Shown: positions 49,430 through 61,663 of the stretch, in pieces
How the letters are laid out: the number at the start of each line of letters is the position of its first letter
Numbering within the stretch: position 1 is the stretch's first letter
Position numbers and translations under genes: made by a program
DNA from: Sordaria brevicollis
Taxonomy: Eukaryota > Ascomycota > Sordariomycetes > Sordariales > Sordariaceae
DNA: 64,000 nt
Direction: 5' to 3'
Assembly (NCBI GenBank): GCA_033439795.1
Contig: JAUTDP010000004.1
Coordinates: 3,410,001 to 3,474,000 of the forward strand
Notes under the pieces: generated by a model
Databases searched by the model: none
The model's input: only the letters and a program-made list of their open reading frames with translations
Told to the model about the DNA's origin: nothing

Positions 49430-52290
49430 TTACTCATCGGCAACCACCACCCCTGTGCTCCGTACCGCGCTCTTCAAAGCAGTCGCCACATCGACATGGA
49501 AGAACGGCCTATTAATCCCAAACACCGGCACCAGCTTCTTTCCAATAGCGGTACCGCTCCTCGCCAAGGCGCCAGCGCCAGCACTGCTCGCCGTTGGCAC
49601 AGCCGAGACTGTGTTCTCCCCGTTGACATTACCCTTCTCCACATCTTCATCACCGCCAGCAGTTGCAGCACCACCCTCACCCTCAGGCCTCTTCCCATCT
49701 ATGCTGCTGCTTGAACCACTTCCACTTGTGCCCACAGCCACCGCCTCGATATCGGTTGCTGACCTGCTAGGTCCAACAGCAATCAATGGGCCCTGATGTG
49801 TTTGCTCTTGATCCTTATAATTATCCGTCTGCTCCCTCGCCACAGACCTCGACAAGTCGACACCGAATCCGGACGCCACCAAGGCGCGCTTAGTCCATCG
49901 GTTGGAAACACCGGCAAAGTGCCATTCGACCTTGTCCGGATGTGCGTAACGGTCGAATTGGTTGCGCAGGTCAGCGAGCGCTTGGGCGGCGGTCACGTCG
50001 ATGCAGTTGACGGCGGAAAAGTCGAGGATGATGGCGCGTAGGGTGGGGCGGGCGACGAGTTCGTCGGTTAGGAAGGCTTTGCCGCGGCGGGGGCCGGGGT
50101 CGTTCCATGGTCGGTCCTGTTTGTTTGCCTGTCAGTTTTAAAGTATTTTAAAGGAAAGGGAAGGGAAAGAGGGATCAAACGTACACCAAGCTTCTCGAAC
50201 TTGTTCAGCTCCGTCCGGCGGGTATGCTTGAAGACGTGGATGGTCAAGTTATCGAGGTGTTTCGCCGAGTTGACGTAGTTCAGGCCCTCGCCAAAGCGAT
50301 ACACAAAGATGCCGGGCCAGGGAGTCGAGATCTGCAGCTCCGGGTTGGAGAGGTCGTCTCTGTCGAGCGACAAAAAGGCGGTATGATGCTCCGACTTCTG
50401 CAGCAAGCTCTGCGTGAGTCCGTTGGCGTCCTTGCCGCTGCCACTGCCGCGCGCCAGCTCGCGGGGTGCCGTGTAGATCTCGGTCTGGCCGAGGAACTTG
50501 CCGGGGCTCTTGGCGATGCGCCAGAGCAGGACGGCACCGGAGGCTGCAACGGTCACGTAGATGCCGTTTTCGATCGAGGTGAAGATGGAGACGAAGACGC
50601 CGGCAAAGAAGATAATGACCTCGAGCGGCGAGGTGAGCCAGAACTTGTACACTTCCCTCGGAGGGGTGATCAGGTCGCCGACGGCGTGGATGATCATGGC
50701 GGCCAGGGCGCTGTTGGGGATGTAGAAGAAGACGGAGGTGAGAGCATAGAGGGCGAGCAGGACGAGGACAGCGGTGAAGATGCCGGCAAGAGGCGTGCGG
50801 ACACCGGCCTTGGCCTTGATGGCGGTTCTGGAGAAAGATCCGGTAGCTGGGTAGCCGCCGAGGAAAGGGCCGAGGAGGTTGGTGAAACCGATGGCGACGA
50901 GTTCCTGGGACGGGTTGATGATGTAGTTGTTGACCCGACCAAACGATTTCGAGATGGCGATGTGCTCAATCAGAAGAACGAGGATGGTAGTCGGAATATC
51001 ACCACTGATGGCAGAAAGCATTTCGTTATCGAGACGGGGAGCGCCCTTGTGCTGGAAGCCTGTCGTAACAATACTCGTAAGTTACGGTTTGGATATGGGG
51101 CTATCGAAAGCAGGAAGAAAAAAGGGTGGGTGGGGGTGTGTGCAAACTTACCACTTGGAACGGTTCCCAGAATCTTGAACTTGGCCTTCTTCGAGTCCTT
51201 GATACCTCGATTGACGAGCCAGCTGACGAGGATGTAGAGGATGATGATAAAAACCATGCGAAGCGTGGAGACGAAGAACCAAGTCCTCTGCTGACGGGGG
51301 TACCTCTGCCCCATCTTGGTGCAGAACCAGCGGATGAAGTAGAGCCCAAACAGTGCGGTCAAGCCCATTGCAGCGTCTAGGTGTGTGTTGGGAAGCCCCT
51401 TTAACGTGTTGATGATGACCTTGTAGGTTTCCTCGCGGGAGTTGATGTTGGGAATTCCCATGAGTGTGCAGACCTGCCCTGAAGCAATGGAAATGGCTGA
51501 TCCGGTCATGAAAGCTGAGATGGCTACGATGGGGATGAACTCGACGACGAACCCGAATCTGATAAGGCCAAGGAAGAGTAGCACAGCACCGCAGATAAAG
51601 GCTAGTGTTCGCGCGATATCGCCAGCTTCGAAACTGGGATGCTCCTTCTGAACGTTTTCGATGATGTTTCCAACAATGGTAGACCTGTGGTGATTTTAGG
51701 TTAGCGAGGCTTTGCTGCCAGTCGTCTTAAAGGACGCTTACATAACAGCAACTGCTCCTATCGTGATGTCTTTAGATGTGGCAAAAGCCCAACTGCGAGA
51801 ATCATGGTTAGCGGTCAGGTTAAGAGTTCCCGGCCCGAAGTCGAAGGACTACTCACTATAACAGGAAGCCAACAAAAGAAGTGTAAAGACCGTATTCGGG
51901 GGGAAGATTGGCGAGTTTTGCGTAAGCCATGCCTTGCTGTTACCCTCGTTCATTATCAGTGTCTGTTCGGAAGCCGAGTGTCTATGGATACCATCAAGTC
52001 GCTGTACTGACCGGCACAACGACAAAGCCAACCGTGACTCCAGCAATGAAGTCACCCAACAGCCATGTTAGGTTGTAATGGAAGATCCAGTTGATGAAGG
52101 GAAACAGTTCCCTCAGGTACGTGAGAGTGCCTTGTACGGTGGGACGAATCTCGTTGAGGAAGTCCTGGGCCGTTGGCTCTGACTCGACGAAGGAGCCATC
52201 GTCGTAGTATGCTGTGTCGTCGAGTTTTTCGTCGGCAGGGATACCGAGGAATTTCTTGATGCGGTCTCCCGCTGTGGTTGTTGAAGCCAT
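49430..52290 (-). CDS. Sulfate permease, SulP family (CYS-14/SUL type)
   Basis: Six exons: 52290-52012, 51936-51857, 51792-51742, 51684-51152, 51059-50185 and 50116-49430, giving 834 residues. All phases agree and donors are GTCAGT, GTGAGT, GTAAGC, GTAAGT and GTACGT. SulP signatures are GVTVGFVVVPQGMAYAKLA, then ATSKDITIGAVAVMS, with about a dozen hydrophobic spans in residues 75-520. A C-terminal STAS domain follows (ILDFSAVNCIDVTAAQAL at about 640). It contains a long Gly/Ser/Glu-rich loop before a final strand pair. The protein should import sulfate across the plasma membrane by proton symport. In Neurospora, genes of this type are induced by sulfur limitation through CYS3; I did not find a clear ATGRYRYCAT site by eye. 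An in-frame upstream ATG at 52398 is less likely. Confidence 0.93.
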
Positions 52291-55125
52291 CTGAATGTCA
52301 ATGGAGGGTCGTGGACTCTCCAGCCGTTTGGGTATGACAATCGATGTAGAGTGTAGCAGAGCCGGGACTGTGAGAGCAATCAACCCGAGACCCTGCAAAC
52401 GGGAAGGACAGGCTATATATGAACAAAGATGCGGTAGCTTCCGTTACCTTCCCGACTGGAAGGTGACAATGAACGGCAATACCGAACATGGGGGTCTCCT
52501 GTTTTTTTTGGACCAGGCTGCATAGTCGTAGGGAGACATCGAGCATGTTGTTTCTTTTTTTTTTTTTCTGTTGCCAATTCTCTTGACTAGCTGATCCCAG
52601 ATACTACCGTTCGGTAGAGGTAGGACATACGCAACAGTGAGACTCGGCTACTACAGTACCGAATCAAGAATCCTTGCCATGTGGTACCACAGTTCACAGT
52701 CGTCCAGTTCCAACACATGGCTTTTGGGTCCTGGATCATTGGGTGCCGTGCCGGACTGCAAATCCATTTTCTCTTTAGTATCGCTGCTGATCTTTGGTCG
52801 GGAGTGATATGCGGTTGCAGAGCCCGCACCCGGGGAACCCCTTCACGCCGCGTACTCACATACGGCACAGAGACCAGAATCGGGGGTTCGTCCCGTGCAT
52901 GGCATGTTGAGCAGGTGGATATGCTTGATGGAAGTGGGAAGCCTTCGGGGACATCGACATGGCCCAGCCCTGGGCAACAAGAGCCAAGAGGCTACGAATC
53001 GACGCCAATTCGCACGCCAGTTGACGAGATCTCGCATCATCAAGCCACGGCCTCAGCGTGCTGGTGAGAAGGCTGGAACATGATAGTTCGAGGAGCCAAT
53101 GTGCTCAATGTGCTCAAGGAGGGATCCCCTTTCCTCCGCGGAGGAGACTAGTAGCGGCAACCTACCGGCGGTTCAGCCGCAACATCTCATCTTCCTCCAT
53201 CTTGATATCAATGGAGAAGAGTGTCTCGCCAGCAATACTGTTGGACAAAAGCGTCATTCCCAAGCGAGGTTGCATGTCGGTGCCGCCGCCGTGCGCTGTG
53301 ATTTTTGCCCTATCATCGTCATGTCTCGTTTGGATGCATCTCCATCCCTTCGTGGGTGCGTGACAGCGCATATCATTTGGGCTTGTTGGTCTTTGTGGCC
53401 CTCCCGTCATCGCTGTTCGTGCCATGGATGATGTTGGTTTGGAGTTGTGGTTTCCCCAAGGTTCCCCTCACCCGCAGAAAGCTGTGTCGTCGCTGCACTG
53501 TGAGTGGAAGGCTGCTAAAAGGGCCTGGAAGCCTCCGCGTCAGAAGGAGGCTAGCGGGCTTGGCCTCGGCCTATAAGAGGGTCCATCCCGCCCACCTTTA
53601 GCATGACGACATCTCAGGGTTTCAATGGCGCAATCTTCTTTTCCTCTTTTCCACCAAATCACAATCGCAGCATTTCTGGCCCTTCGAAGCTTTCCATTGT
53701 TTCCGATCCTCGAGCTGTCCAGACAACCGAACAAAGAAGAAAGACGCAGCACAGTACGATGACAAGGAACTCAGCTTCTGAACCCCCCACTTCCCCCCGG
53801 GTTACCATTACGAGCAGGCTTTCGAGCTTCCCGACTTCGAGCTTCCTCGCGAGCAGAAGAAGTGCAAGACACGGGATGCCAGCATCTCAGCTCCTCTGAG
53901 CTTCACGCGCAGACGGGTCCAGACCATAATGGAGCAGGAGCCTCAAAGATCCACGCAGGACACGTGTGGGAGGTGGATATTTCAGACGCAAGCTAAGCAC
54001 AATCACATGGAATGATGGACGGGATTCAGAGTCCCAATATCCATCGAGAGAGGACGGCAGAGTCACCGCTCGTTTTTTTGGCTGCGAGACCGGAACAATC
54101 AACTGGGTTGACGTCAAGATATACAACCGGCCACACGCGAAAAGGCCCCCAGCAACACCATCTACCTAGACTGATGGTGTGGAACAAAGAGCCGGAGGGA
54201 GAACACTTGGCGAGGGCGAAAAAGCACAGGGCTGGTCGCAACTACACCAACATTTGCTCGCGAATCCCGTCTTGAGGTGTCTAGCCACTCACACGAGCCA
54301 TGACCAAATGCGGAAGCACGTCTTCATCAGGCTGAAGCGCGGTATGTGTCAGTACCTCACGCGAGGGCAACAGCAGCAGTGGCGAACACGGCAATGCGTT
54401 GAATTGGGGGTGATGGGAAGAGGAATCATTTGCTGGCCGCAGAGCCGAACTGGATACGGTTACGCCTTATCCCAAACGACTTCATGATCGTCAGTGGCTC
54501 GACTGCATGTCGAAGTGGCCAGATGAAAAGATGAAGTCAGCGTTCATCACCATACGTCCTCGGAGATTCCAATTTCACTGACGACGAAGCTATACCCATC
54601 CTGTTTCTTATTCCAACGCAGCCGGGACAGCCCAATCACTACTCTCCCAGGTCTCAGCTACCCAGATGTTCCATGCTCGAGGCGATTCAGCTGCTATACA
54701 CTACACCGTAGGGCAATTGGTCTCGTGGTACCGTACATATCATGCATGAAGCTATATGGAAGATCACCTCTAACCGGGAACCTCTCCAACTGCTTCGGGC
54801 GAGACCCTGAATTCATTACCACACAGTTATGCCTTCCGGACAGGGGAGACTGTGGGGGTAGCTCTGCGCGGGTTGGGGGGTGTGAAGGTGAGGCAGGTTG
54901 CGCATGAAGACGGACGGCCCAGACAGTTGGGTTCGCGATCACCAGAGGATACCTGTCGAGACACAGCGTCGAGTGTCATCCTGACGGAGTAATACATGGC
55001 ATGAAAAGATGGTTTAGCACGGAACCACTTTTGATGGCTTCCTTCATGTGGCAAGTAGTACTCTGATATGGAGTCCTCGGACTATCCATTGCAAGTACAT
55101 GCCGAACTCCCTCTGACAACACCCA
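52291..55125. other. Intergenic region, no gene supported
   Basis: A 2.8 kb stretch upstream of the sulfate permease and downstream of the gene at 55126. A T-rich tract lies at 52553-52567. Open frames are short and lack bias. No repeat or RNA recognised. Confidence 0.5.
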
Positions 55126-56022
55126 TCAAGCCATTTCATCGTCCACGGGTGTCAGGTACTCCTCGCAAACAACGTTGACGGCCAAGACTTTCTTTAGTTT
55201 TTCCACCCACGACCTTTCGAAACCCCCCTTGAACACGACCCTCTCTAGTGACCACTTGACACCCCATTTTGGAGAGTGGGTATCGACGAATTTGAAGAAA
55301 TCCAGGTAACCACCAAGCTTGCAACTCTCCGGCTTCTTCTCTTTCCTGGCAGCTCTACCGGGGATCCGCTCTAAAATTAACGTCTTCACCCCGGTTGCTA
55401 CCTCCTTGGCTCTTCCAGGAGGAAGAACGGAGTTTCCGACTCTGTCTATATCCCGGCTCTCGGGCTTAGAATGGCACAGGCGCCATTCTGCCCTTTCACG
55501 CGTCATGGGAAGCATCAAACTGGTAAACAAGCCAATCGCCCCATGGAAGAGAAAGGAGGAAGTAGAGACAAAAGGATCCCCATCGATGAAGATAGTGAGC
55601 ACATGTCTTTTCTCGAGCGGCATATCCCCATAGGCACCGATACCGAAGAGCTGGACCTCGGACTCTTCTGGTACCGCTGTGGACAAGCACAAAGCACCGA
55701 TGACGGCAGGGTCGCTGGCCGGTCTTTTCGTGACGCATATCGAAAACCCGGTCAAGAGATCGCGCGGAAGCTCATGGTACATGCGCTTGCAAACAAAAAG
55801 GATGCCGGGAAGGGGTCCCTTTACGCCGCCCTCAAGGAGTGCCAGCCTTGGCCGTTTCCGGGCGAATCGGTAGTAGCCGATGGTGTCTTGGTGCGGCCAG
55901 ATGGTCAGGGCGTGACGGTAGATTGCATCGCGGATTTCCGAGGGGAGCATGGTGAAAAAGAGACTGGAGGATTGCGTGAGCATGTTGGCGGTCTCTTCCA
56001 CTTTATTCTTCTGCGCTGACAT
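55126..56022 (-). CDS. Conserved fungal protein, F-box-like/DUF7730-like, unknown function
   Basis: Intronless gene of 298 residues from the ATG at 56022. After a short polar head comes the pattern FFTMLPSEIRDAIYRHALT, then LLFVCKRMYHE-like sequence (ILFVCKRMYHELP at about 75). This layout, a hydrophobic LPxEIRxxIYxxxL motif followed by a C-(K/R)-x-(M/I)-Y-x-E motif, is common in a large fungal family of F-box-like proteins. A role as substrate adaptor of ubiquitin ligases is possible, but many members are uncharacterised. The rest has no catalytic motif; a Lys-rich segment ends near residue 290. No signal peptide or membrane span. The gene stands alone. Confidence 0.78.
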   Translation of the reverse strand: MSAQKNKVEETANMLTQSSSLFFTMLPSEIRDAIYRHALTIWPHQDTIGYYRFARKRPRLALLEGGVKGPLPGILFVCKRMYHELPRDLLTGFSICVTKRPASDPAVIGALCLSTAVPEESEVQLFGIGAYGDMPLEKRHVLTIFIDGDPFVSTSSFLFHGAIGLFTSLMLPMTRERAEWRLCHSKPESRDIDRVGNSVLPPGRAKEVATGVKTLILERIPGRAARKEKKPESCKLGGYLDFFKFVDTHSPKWGVKWSLERVVFKGGFERSWVEKLKKVLAVNVVCEEYLTPVDDEMA

Positions 56023-58029
56023 TGTGAACTAGTGGTAGGCAAGTCGAACGACCTGCCGCGTGACTAGTTTCTGTTGATGTGGGTTGTGTTTGCGAGACTC
56101 TAGTGATGTTTATGACCAAACCAAGATGCACAAAAAAGGATACGTATCAGCGTCAACAGATATTGTTGATATTCGACAACGGGAGATTTGTTTGATGGTA
56201 AGCACTGAAAATACCAGTGCCTTGAGGTTGACTTAGTCATTGGTTAGGCAACCATCCATACCATCATATCAAGGCAGTTAGCGTCAGTTGGGTTGGTTGA
56301 CCACAACAGGCCATCCGCCTTGGAACCCATCGGCCACATCCAGCCAGCATTTCGTCCAAATCATGAAGGGCCAGAAGGAGATATTCCACCGGCTTCATCG
56401 ACAACTCCAGCTCTGGGTTTTGTTTCCAACGAATTCTCAGCAATGGGCATCCGGAGCTCAACAAGCCGAAACCCAGGTCTCCGCTCCGTCTCCGTTTCCC
56501 CGCATGCGGGGTTACGACCGGTCGGCCCCGATCCCGTTCGGGCCACAGTATGCGGAGTTGCGGAGACTTTCTTTGAACGGAGACCGCTGATCCCTATGGA
56601 GCTCTCACCGACCACGCAAAGTCGGAAAGCTGAAGGGAAACACATTTCAAAATCGCGGTCAAAAAGCTGTAAAGCTTGACCACCACACCACCACCACCAC
56701 CACCCACCAGTTCTTCCCTTTTTCGTGCTGTGATGGCCTGAGGTCTGGACCTCTCTGCTGACCTTGACACTAGGCTGGGGAAGCTCCAAACTCTGAACCA
56801 GAGACCACGTCACACAAATACATCCCGCGTGGAAACTGCAACCCCATCACAGCGTTCTTTCTCTCAAAAGCTGAGTAGAGGTGCGCGGGATGTGGCGTCG
56901 TTCATGTTCACTCACGAAGTTGGGTGGTACGTACCGCTTTCTGGTTGCTGACCTTCTTGGCAACAAGCTCGCTTGCGGAGTGGTTCCGGTGGAGTCAGTT
57001 GAGGCTCACGCCAATGGATTGCGCGATTCATGGCAAGGGTGGTGTAAGTCATAGTGTGCTAACAGCTTCCCCCGTTACTGAAGAGCAAAAGTGTTAGCGT
57101 ACTCACAACCCAGTTCTTCGTTCATGACCCCCCCTTTGTTCCCCGACCGACTCCATTCTGGACCCTTTTTTGGTTTCGAGGTTTTGGACAAACGCAAACG
57201 GCAACCCTGTCGTGGGTTTCTCCAAGAACCAAGAAAATCCCACCATCGTGATTCGTGAGAGACAGCCGGAATCCTTCTTTGCGTTAAAACACGCGAGCGC
57301 AACTAGAAACAGGGTCGATTGCGTGTGCATTGGGTGCGTTCTGTTCCTACACTAGTGTGTCTTGTCGTCGTTGGTTTCGTCCTCGGTTGTGTCCTGTTTC
57401 CCAGAATCCCAAGAGGGTGGCTGGATGGACCCCAAAGAGTCGTGGGACTGTGTATGCAATAAAAAAAAGTGCCGCGAGTGCAGTGCAGATCACACGTTGG
57501 TGATAAGGAGAGAGTTCCCTCGTTGTACGGTATCTTCCGGCGAACCGGATCAACGTTTTTCTTTGGATCCTTTGGGGAAAGAGTTTAACAGTACGACGTC
57601 CCCCAATTGCTCGTTCACGGACACCTTGTTGTGTGTCGATTCAAAGCTTGTTTTTGAGCTTCGCCGTTCCATCCATTGGTTTCAGCAATCTCTTCCTTTT
57701 TACTCTATACCATACGAAGTGCCGTTCGGAGAGATAACCTTTCGGTTGGAAATACGACTTTGACTTTTGCGAGCTCGACCTCAACCCCTGTCGACTGACC
57801 TCATTAATCAATCTTCGATAGCGATATCTATATCCACTGATCTGAAGAGCGGTTCCTTGCAACTTTCTCTGGCTTTTCAGCTGGGGAGAACCTTCTTCTC
57901 ACCACATATCCCTGCCCAAAAACAACAATAAGAAAAACAACCACGACGACGACGAAGGGTACCGGACCCGTTACACACATCGAAAACACCAGCCAGCCGG
58001 GGGATCCCTCCCCAACATCAACCTCCAAA
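56023..58029. other. Divergent intergenic region
   Basis: 2 kb between the leftward gene at 55126 and the rightward amino-acid permease. A CAC microsatellite lies at 56680-56708. Frames at 56293-56679 (plus) and 57362-57763 (plus) were considered and not accepted. The 57780-58029 segment is leader-like. Confidence 0.5.
56680..56708 (+). repeat. CAC trinucleotide microsatellite
   Basis: About 29 nt of (CAC)n with one CA interruption, in non-coding DNA. Confidence 0.85.
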
Positions 58030-59830
58030 ATGTCCCTCTCACAAAAAGGCTCGGCCACCATAACCGACGACCACGAAACCGCCCTCGGTCACTCCTCCTC
58101 CGATGACGGCACCGCCGACTTCCGCGCCATCGACCCTCAATCAGGCGTCAAGCGCGGTCTCAAGACTCGCCACCTATCCATGATGGCCCTAGCCGGCATC
58201 ATCGGGCCCGGCTTACTCGTTGGTTCGGGCGGTGCTTTACACTCGGGCGGTCCTGCTTCGCTGCTCATTGGCTTTGGTGTTATTGGCATCATTGCGTTTA
58301 GTATCATGCAGAGCTTGGGCGAGTTGACGACGCTTTATCCGAGCGGAGGAGCGTTTACGGATTTGGGCGATCGGTTTATTGATAAGGCGTTTGGGGTGGC
58401 GGTGGGGTGGAATTATCTTATTAGTGAGTTCTCGTTGCCTACTTTGTGTTCTTTGCGAGTTGCTGACAATTGGGGGGATATAGTTTGGGTTTGTGTTTTG
58501 GCGAACGAGTATAATGTGATTTCGAGCGTCATGGTGTACTGGAGCGACAAGGTCCCGCTTTGGGGTTACTTTTTGATATTTTGGGTGAGTTTGATATAGC
58601 GTGGACTGGGTGTATGGCGAAGAGATTGCTGACTTTCCCAACAGTTTGCGTTTTTGGGCTTTCAACTTCTTGGTGTCGAGACGTTTGGTGAAGCCGAGTT
58701 CTGGCTGGCGCTTCTCAAGCTTGTTGGCTTGGTAGCCTACTTTATCTTCAGCATTGTGTTAGTTCAACCCTCCAGCATATCATCCAAATTTCCACTTACA
58801 CGAGAATAGTTACATTTCAGGAGGCGTCAAAGGCGCCGATGCCATCGGTTTCCGATACTGGCACAACCCCGGACCCTTCGCCGATGGTTTCCGCGGTGTT
58901 GCCTCCGTCTTTGTCTTCTGCTCCACCTTCTACGCCGGTGTTGAATCCGTTGCCGTCGCCGCCACCGAGACCAAGAACCCGGGTGTCGCTGTCCCACACT
59001 CGATCCGCCAAGTCTTCTTTCGCATCGTCTTCATTTACATGGGCAGCGCCTTCTTCTTCGGGTTGACCTGCCCCTCCAACGCTCCCGAGCTTGTCGGCGG
59101 CGCCAGCCGAGCCCTCAAGTCTCCCATGACCGTCGCCCTTCAAAACGCCGGCTGGGCGAACGGCGTCCATCTGATCAACGCCTTCATCTTCGTCACCTGC
59201 TTGAGCGCCGTCAACAGCTCCATCTACATCGGCAGCCGCACCATCTTGTACATGGCGCAGGACGGCAAAGCGCCCAAGTTCCTCGGCTGGACGGACCGTC
59301 GCGGCGTTCCCATCCCCGCCATCATCTTCACCAATGCGTGCGGAGCCATATCAATGATGAATGTCAGCACTGGCGCAAGCAAAGCATACGGGTACATCGT
59401 CAACCTCAGCGGCGTCTCTACGTTCCTCGTCTGGGGTTCCATCAGCTTGATTCACATCCGTTTCCGCGCGGCGTGGAAGGCGCAGGGACACAGCCCCGAG
59501 GAGCTGCCGTACAAGTCGCTGTGGTACCCGTGGAACGCCTACTTTGGTCTGGCGGCCAACGTGTTCTTGGCTTTTGTGCAGGGCTGGTCGACGCTGGCGC
59601 CGTTTGATGCGGGTAACTTTGTGGATGCGTATATCCTGTTACCGCTATTCCCTGTGATTTACTTTGCTTACAAGTTTGTGTTCAAGACGAGGCTGTGGAG
59701 GCCGCACGAGGTGGATCTGCAGGCGGGAAGGAGGAGGGATCTGGATGAGGCGAAGAACACGGTCGAGAGGACAGAAGGAGTGGATGGGACGCGGTTGCCG
59801 TGGTGGAAGAAGGTGTTTAAGAATTTATAG
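58030..59830 (+). CDS. Amino-acid permease (fungal YAT/AAT family)
   Basis: Exons 58030-58423, 58484-58584, 58645-58757 and 58810-59830 give 542 residues; donors GTGAGT, GTGAGT and GTTAGT, with TAG or CAG acceptors. The family signature is clear: KRGLKTRHLSMMALAGIIGPGLLVGSG in two parts, then GGPASLLIGF and LGELTTLYPSGGAF. About twelve membrane spans follow, with SALNSS-like SAVNSSIYIGSR and APKFLGWTDRRGVPIPA. It imports amino acids by proton symport at the plasma membrane; the exact substrate (general, proline, dicarboxylic) cannot be set by eye. The cytosolic head is acidic and Ser-rich, and the tail is basic (LPWWKKVFKNL). The first intron is the weakest call, as it adjoins a membrane span. 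Confidence 0.92.
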
Positions 59831-60193
59831 CTGATTGCTGTTTTGTGTTACGGAGGAGAGAAGGAGAGAGAAGCAGCGTGTTGGAATTGATTATGACCAC
59901 GACATAATCTATGGCGTAGGTCTGATAATTTACGAGATATCCTTGTTGAAAACATGTTTCATTCTTGCAACACCTTCCACTTTCCCGTCACCACTTCTGA
60001 TCTTTATTAGCCGAATGTTTACAATTATGTTACATGTGTAATTTGAGGAGCCCTCCTATGGTAATGAAACGAGTATGTGCATAAGGAGCTACTTGAACTA
60101 ATACTCTGTTGATTAATGGACTTGTGTCTTCAACGGTACGGTGCCTGCTCTGTGCTGTACTTGCGTCCTTGTCCATAATATCACATCTTCCTT
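59831..60193. other. 3' flanks of convergent genes
   Basis: 363 nt between the permease stop and the stop of the leftward BTB-like gene. AT-rich; no feature recognised. Confidence 0.6.
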
Positions 60194-61663
60194 CTAGTCT
60201 ACCAGTCGTAAATAGCGAAGTCTTTGAACTTCCAATAGCGCTGCTTGGAGGTGTAAGAGTGGAGTGGCTGACAAGAAAGAAGAAACCTCTGTGATGGCTC
60301 TCTGGCGGGCCATATACTGTAAATGCTGGGGTTCAATGGCCCTACGCACGACTTGCTCGATCTTGTCGTGTGTGCGTTCACTGATGGCCTTGGGGAAGTT
60401 GGGGGGTCTGAAATTACTCTCCCAATCCTGAGGTACTTTCGCCCATCTGGGGGCACATGGTTCCTCCTCGTGGAGACCTTCAACCTTGCTCATGAAGTAA
60501 AACACCCATGACGCGAGGTCGACCACGCTCTCCTCGATGTCCTCCGCATGCTCGGAGAGCGGGGCGCCTCTGGTTTGGATCATGGCATGGTATATGGCCC
60601 CTACCACCATGATATCGCATTTCTTAGTGTCAGTCTCGTCAAGTGGGGATTCCACATCTTCGTAGAGGTAGCCTCGGTCACAGTAGGGCTCCTTTCTGGT
60701 CCGGAGCTCCACCTCGTTGTGCACGAGCGAGGTGACCTCTTGCATCATCTCGGACCGAACTTTGCCAATCGCCTCTGTTTGGTGCGGGTCAGTTATCCGT
60801 ATTCTCGCGCATTTTGACATGAACCTCGACCACTAAGAGAGAGACTTACTCAGCGCAGACAGCGGACCCAGATGCTCCTCCTCATCGAGCACGATTTTCT
60901 GCTCCTTGACCTTCATGTTCAAAACCCAAGGGTCCTGCCAATCGGGTTCGGTGATCTCCGCAATACAGTCCGGGCCCAGATCACCCTCTCCCTCGTACAC
61001 ATTGCTTCCATATTCTTGCTCCATGAATTTCAGGACTACCTCTAGGGGTTCGCAGTAGTCGATTTTGGCGGTCATCGCAACACGGCCCGGGCCCAGAAAC
61101 TCCTCTTGTGTGAGCACGATGGTGCGCGCCTTCACCCTGAAAACCAAACGGTCCTGGGAGTCAATCTCCGTGTGCATCGCGATGTACTCCAGCTTCTCGG
61201 CAAAGATCTTCTCACTGCCTAGCTCGTACGCAATGAACAGTGCTCTGACGACTGACTTGAGATTGAAGCTGTGCTTGCTTATTTTGTCGAGCCACTTATC
61301 GGACCAGGGCTTGATGACCTTGACCATGTCGTACTTGTGCGTCAAGATCAGGATCTGATGCACTTCCTCAATCGAGCACTGCTCAAGGCGCTGGGGCATG
61401 CCGTGAATGATGGATAGGAGCATCTTCAACGGATGGATATCGTCTTTAGGAAGCTCAACCTCCCATTTACGCCCATCGGCTGGCTTCGACTCCTTCCATG
61501 TGAAATCGTCATACAGCATCTTCTTCCATACTGGCGAGGCGCGACGAAGGGCCTGGGAGCAGACACGGAGCCTGACGGGGGTTCTGTTTGGATCCGATTG
61601 CGCGAAGGCAACCAGGACCAGATCGCCCTCCGGATCAACCTCGTTCGGGATGTCAATTACCAT
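60194..61663 (-). CDS. BTB/POZ-like domain protein with internal duplication (paralogue A)
   Basis: Exons 61663-60850 and 60774-60194 give 464 residues; the 75-nt intron has GTAAGT, an ACTGAC branch and ACAG. The head (residues 12-130) has the fungal BTB/POZ-like pattern: RLRVCSQALRRASPVWKKML, then WEVELPKDD and LTHKYDM. A segment at 170-192 (QDRLVF ... IVLTQEEFLGP) recurs at 243-267 (QDPWVL ... IVLDEEEHLGP), 73 residues on, which shows an internal duplication. The C-terminal half matches the divergent neighbour at 62824 (AIYHAM, YFMS, HLQYMARQR). Such proteins are abundant in filamentous fungi and mostly uncharacterised; protein-protein interaction is the only safe role. Confidence 0.83.

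Noticed and set aside
50224..51237. 337-codon plus-strand frame inside the sulfate permease
   Set aside because: It is antisense to conserved membrane spans and reads as acidic low-complexity sequence.
52291..53100. CYS3-type ATGRYRYCAT site upstream of the sulfate permease
   Set aside because: Searched by eye and no convincing match was found; sulfur control remains an inference from the family.
56293..56679. 128-codon plus-strand frame
   Set aside because: No recognisable domain and ordinary composition; it lies in a divergent intergenic region with no clear start context.
57362..57763. 133-codon plus-strand frame before the permease
   Set aside because: Codon use is unbiased and the span overlaps the likely permease leader.
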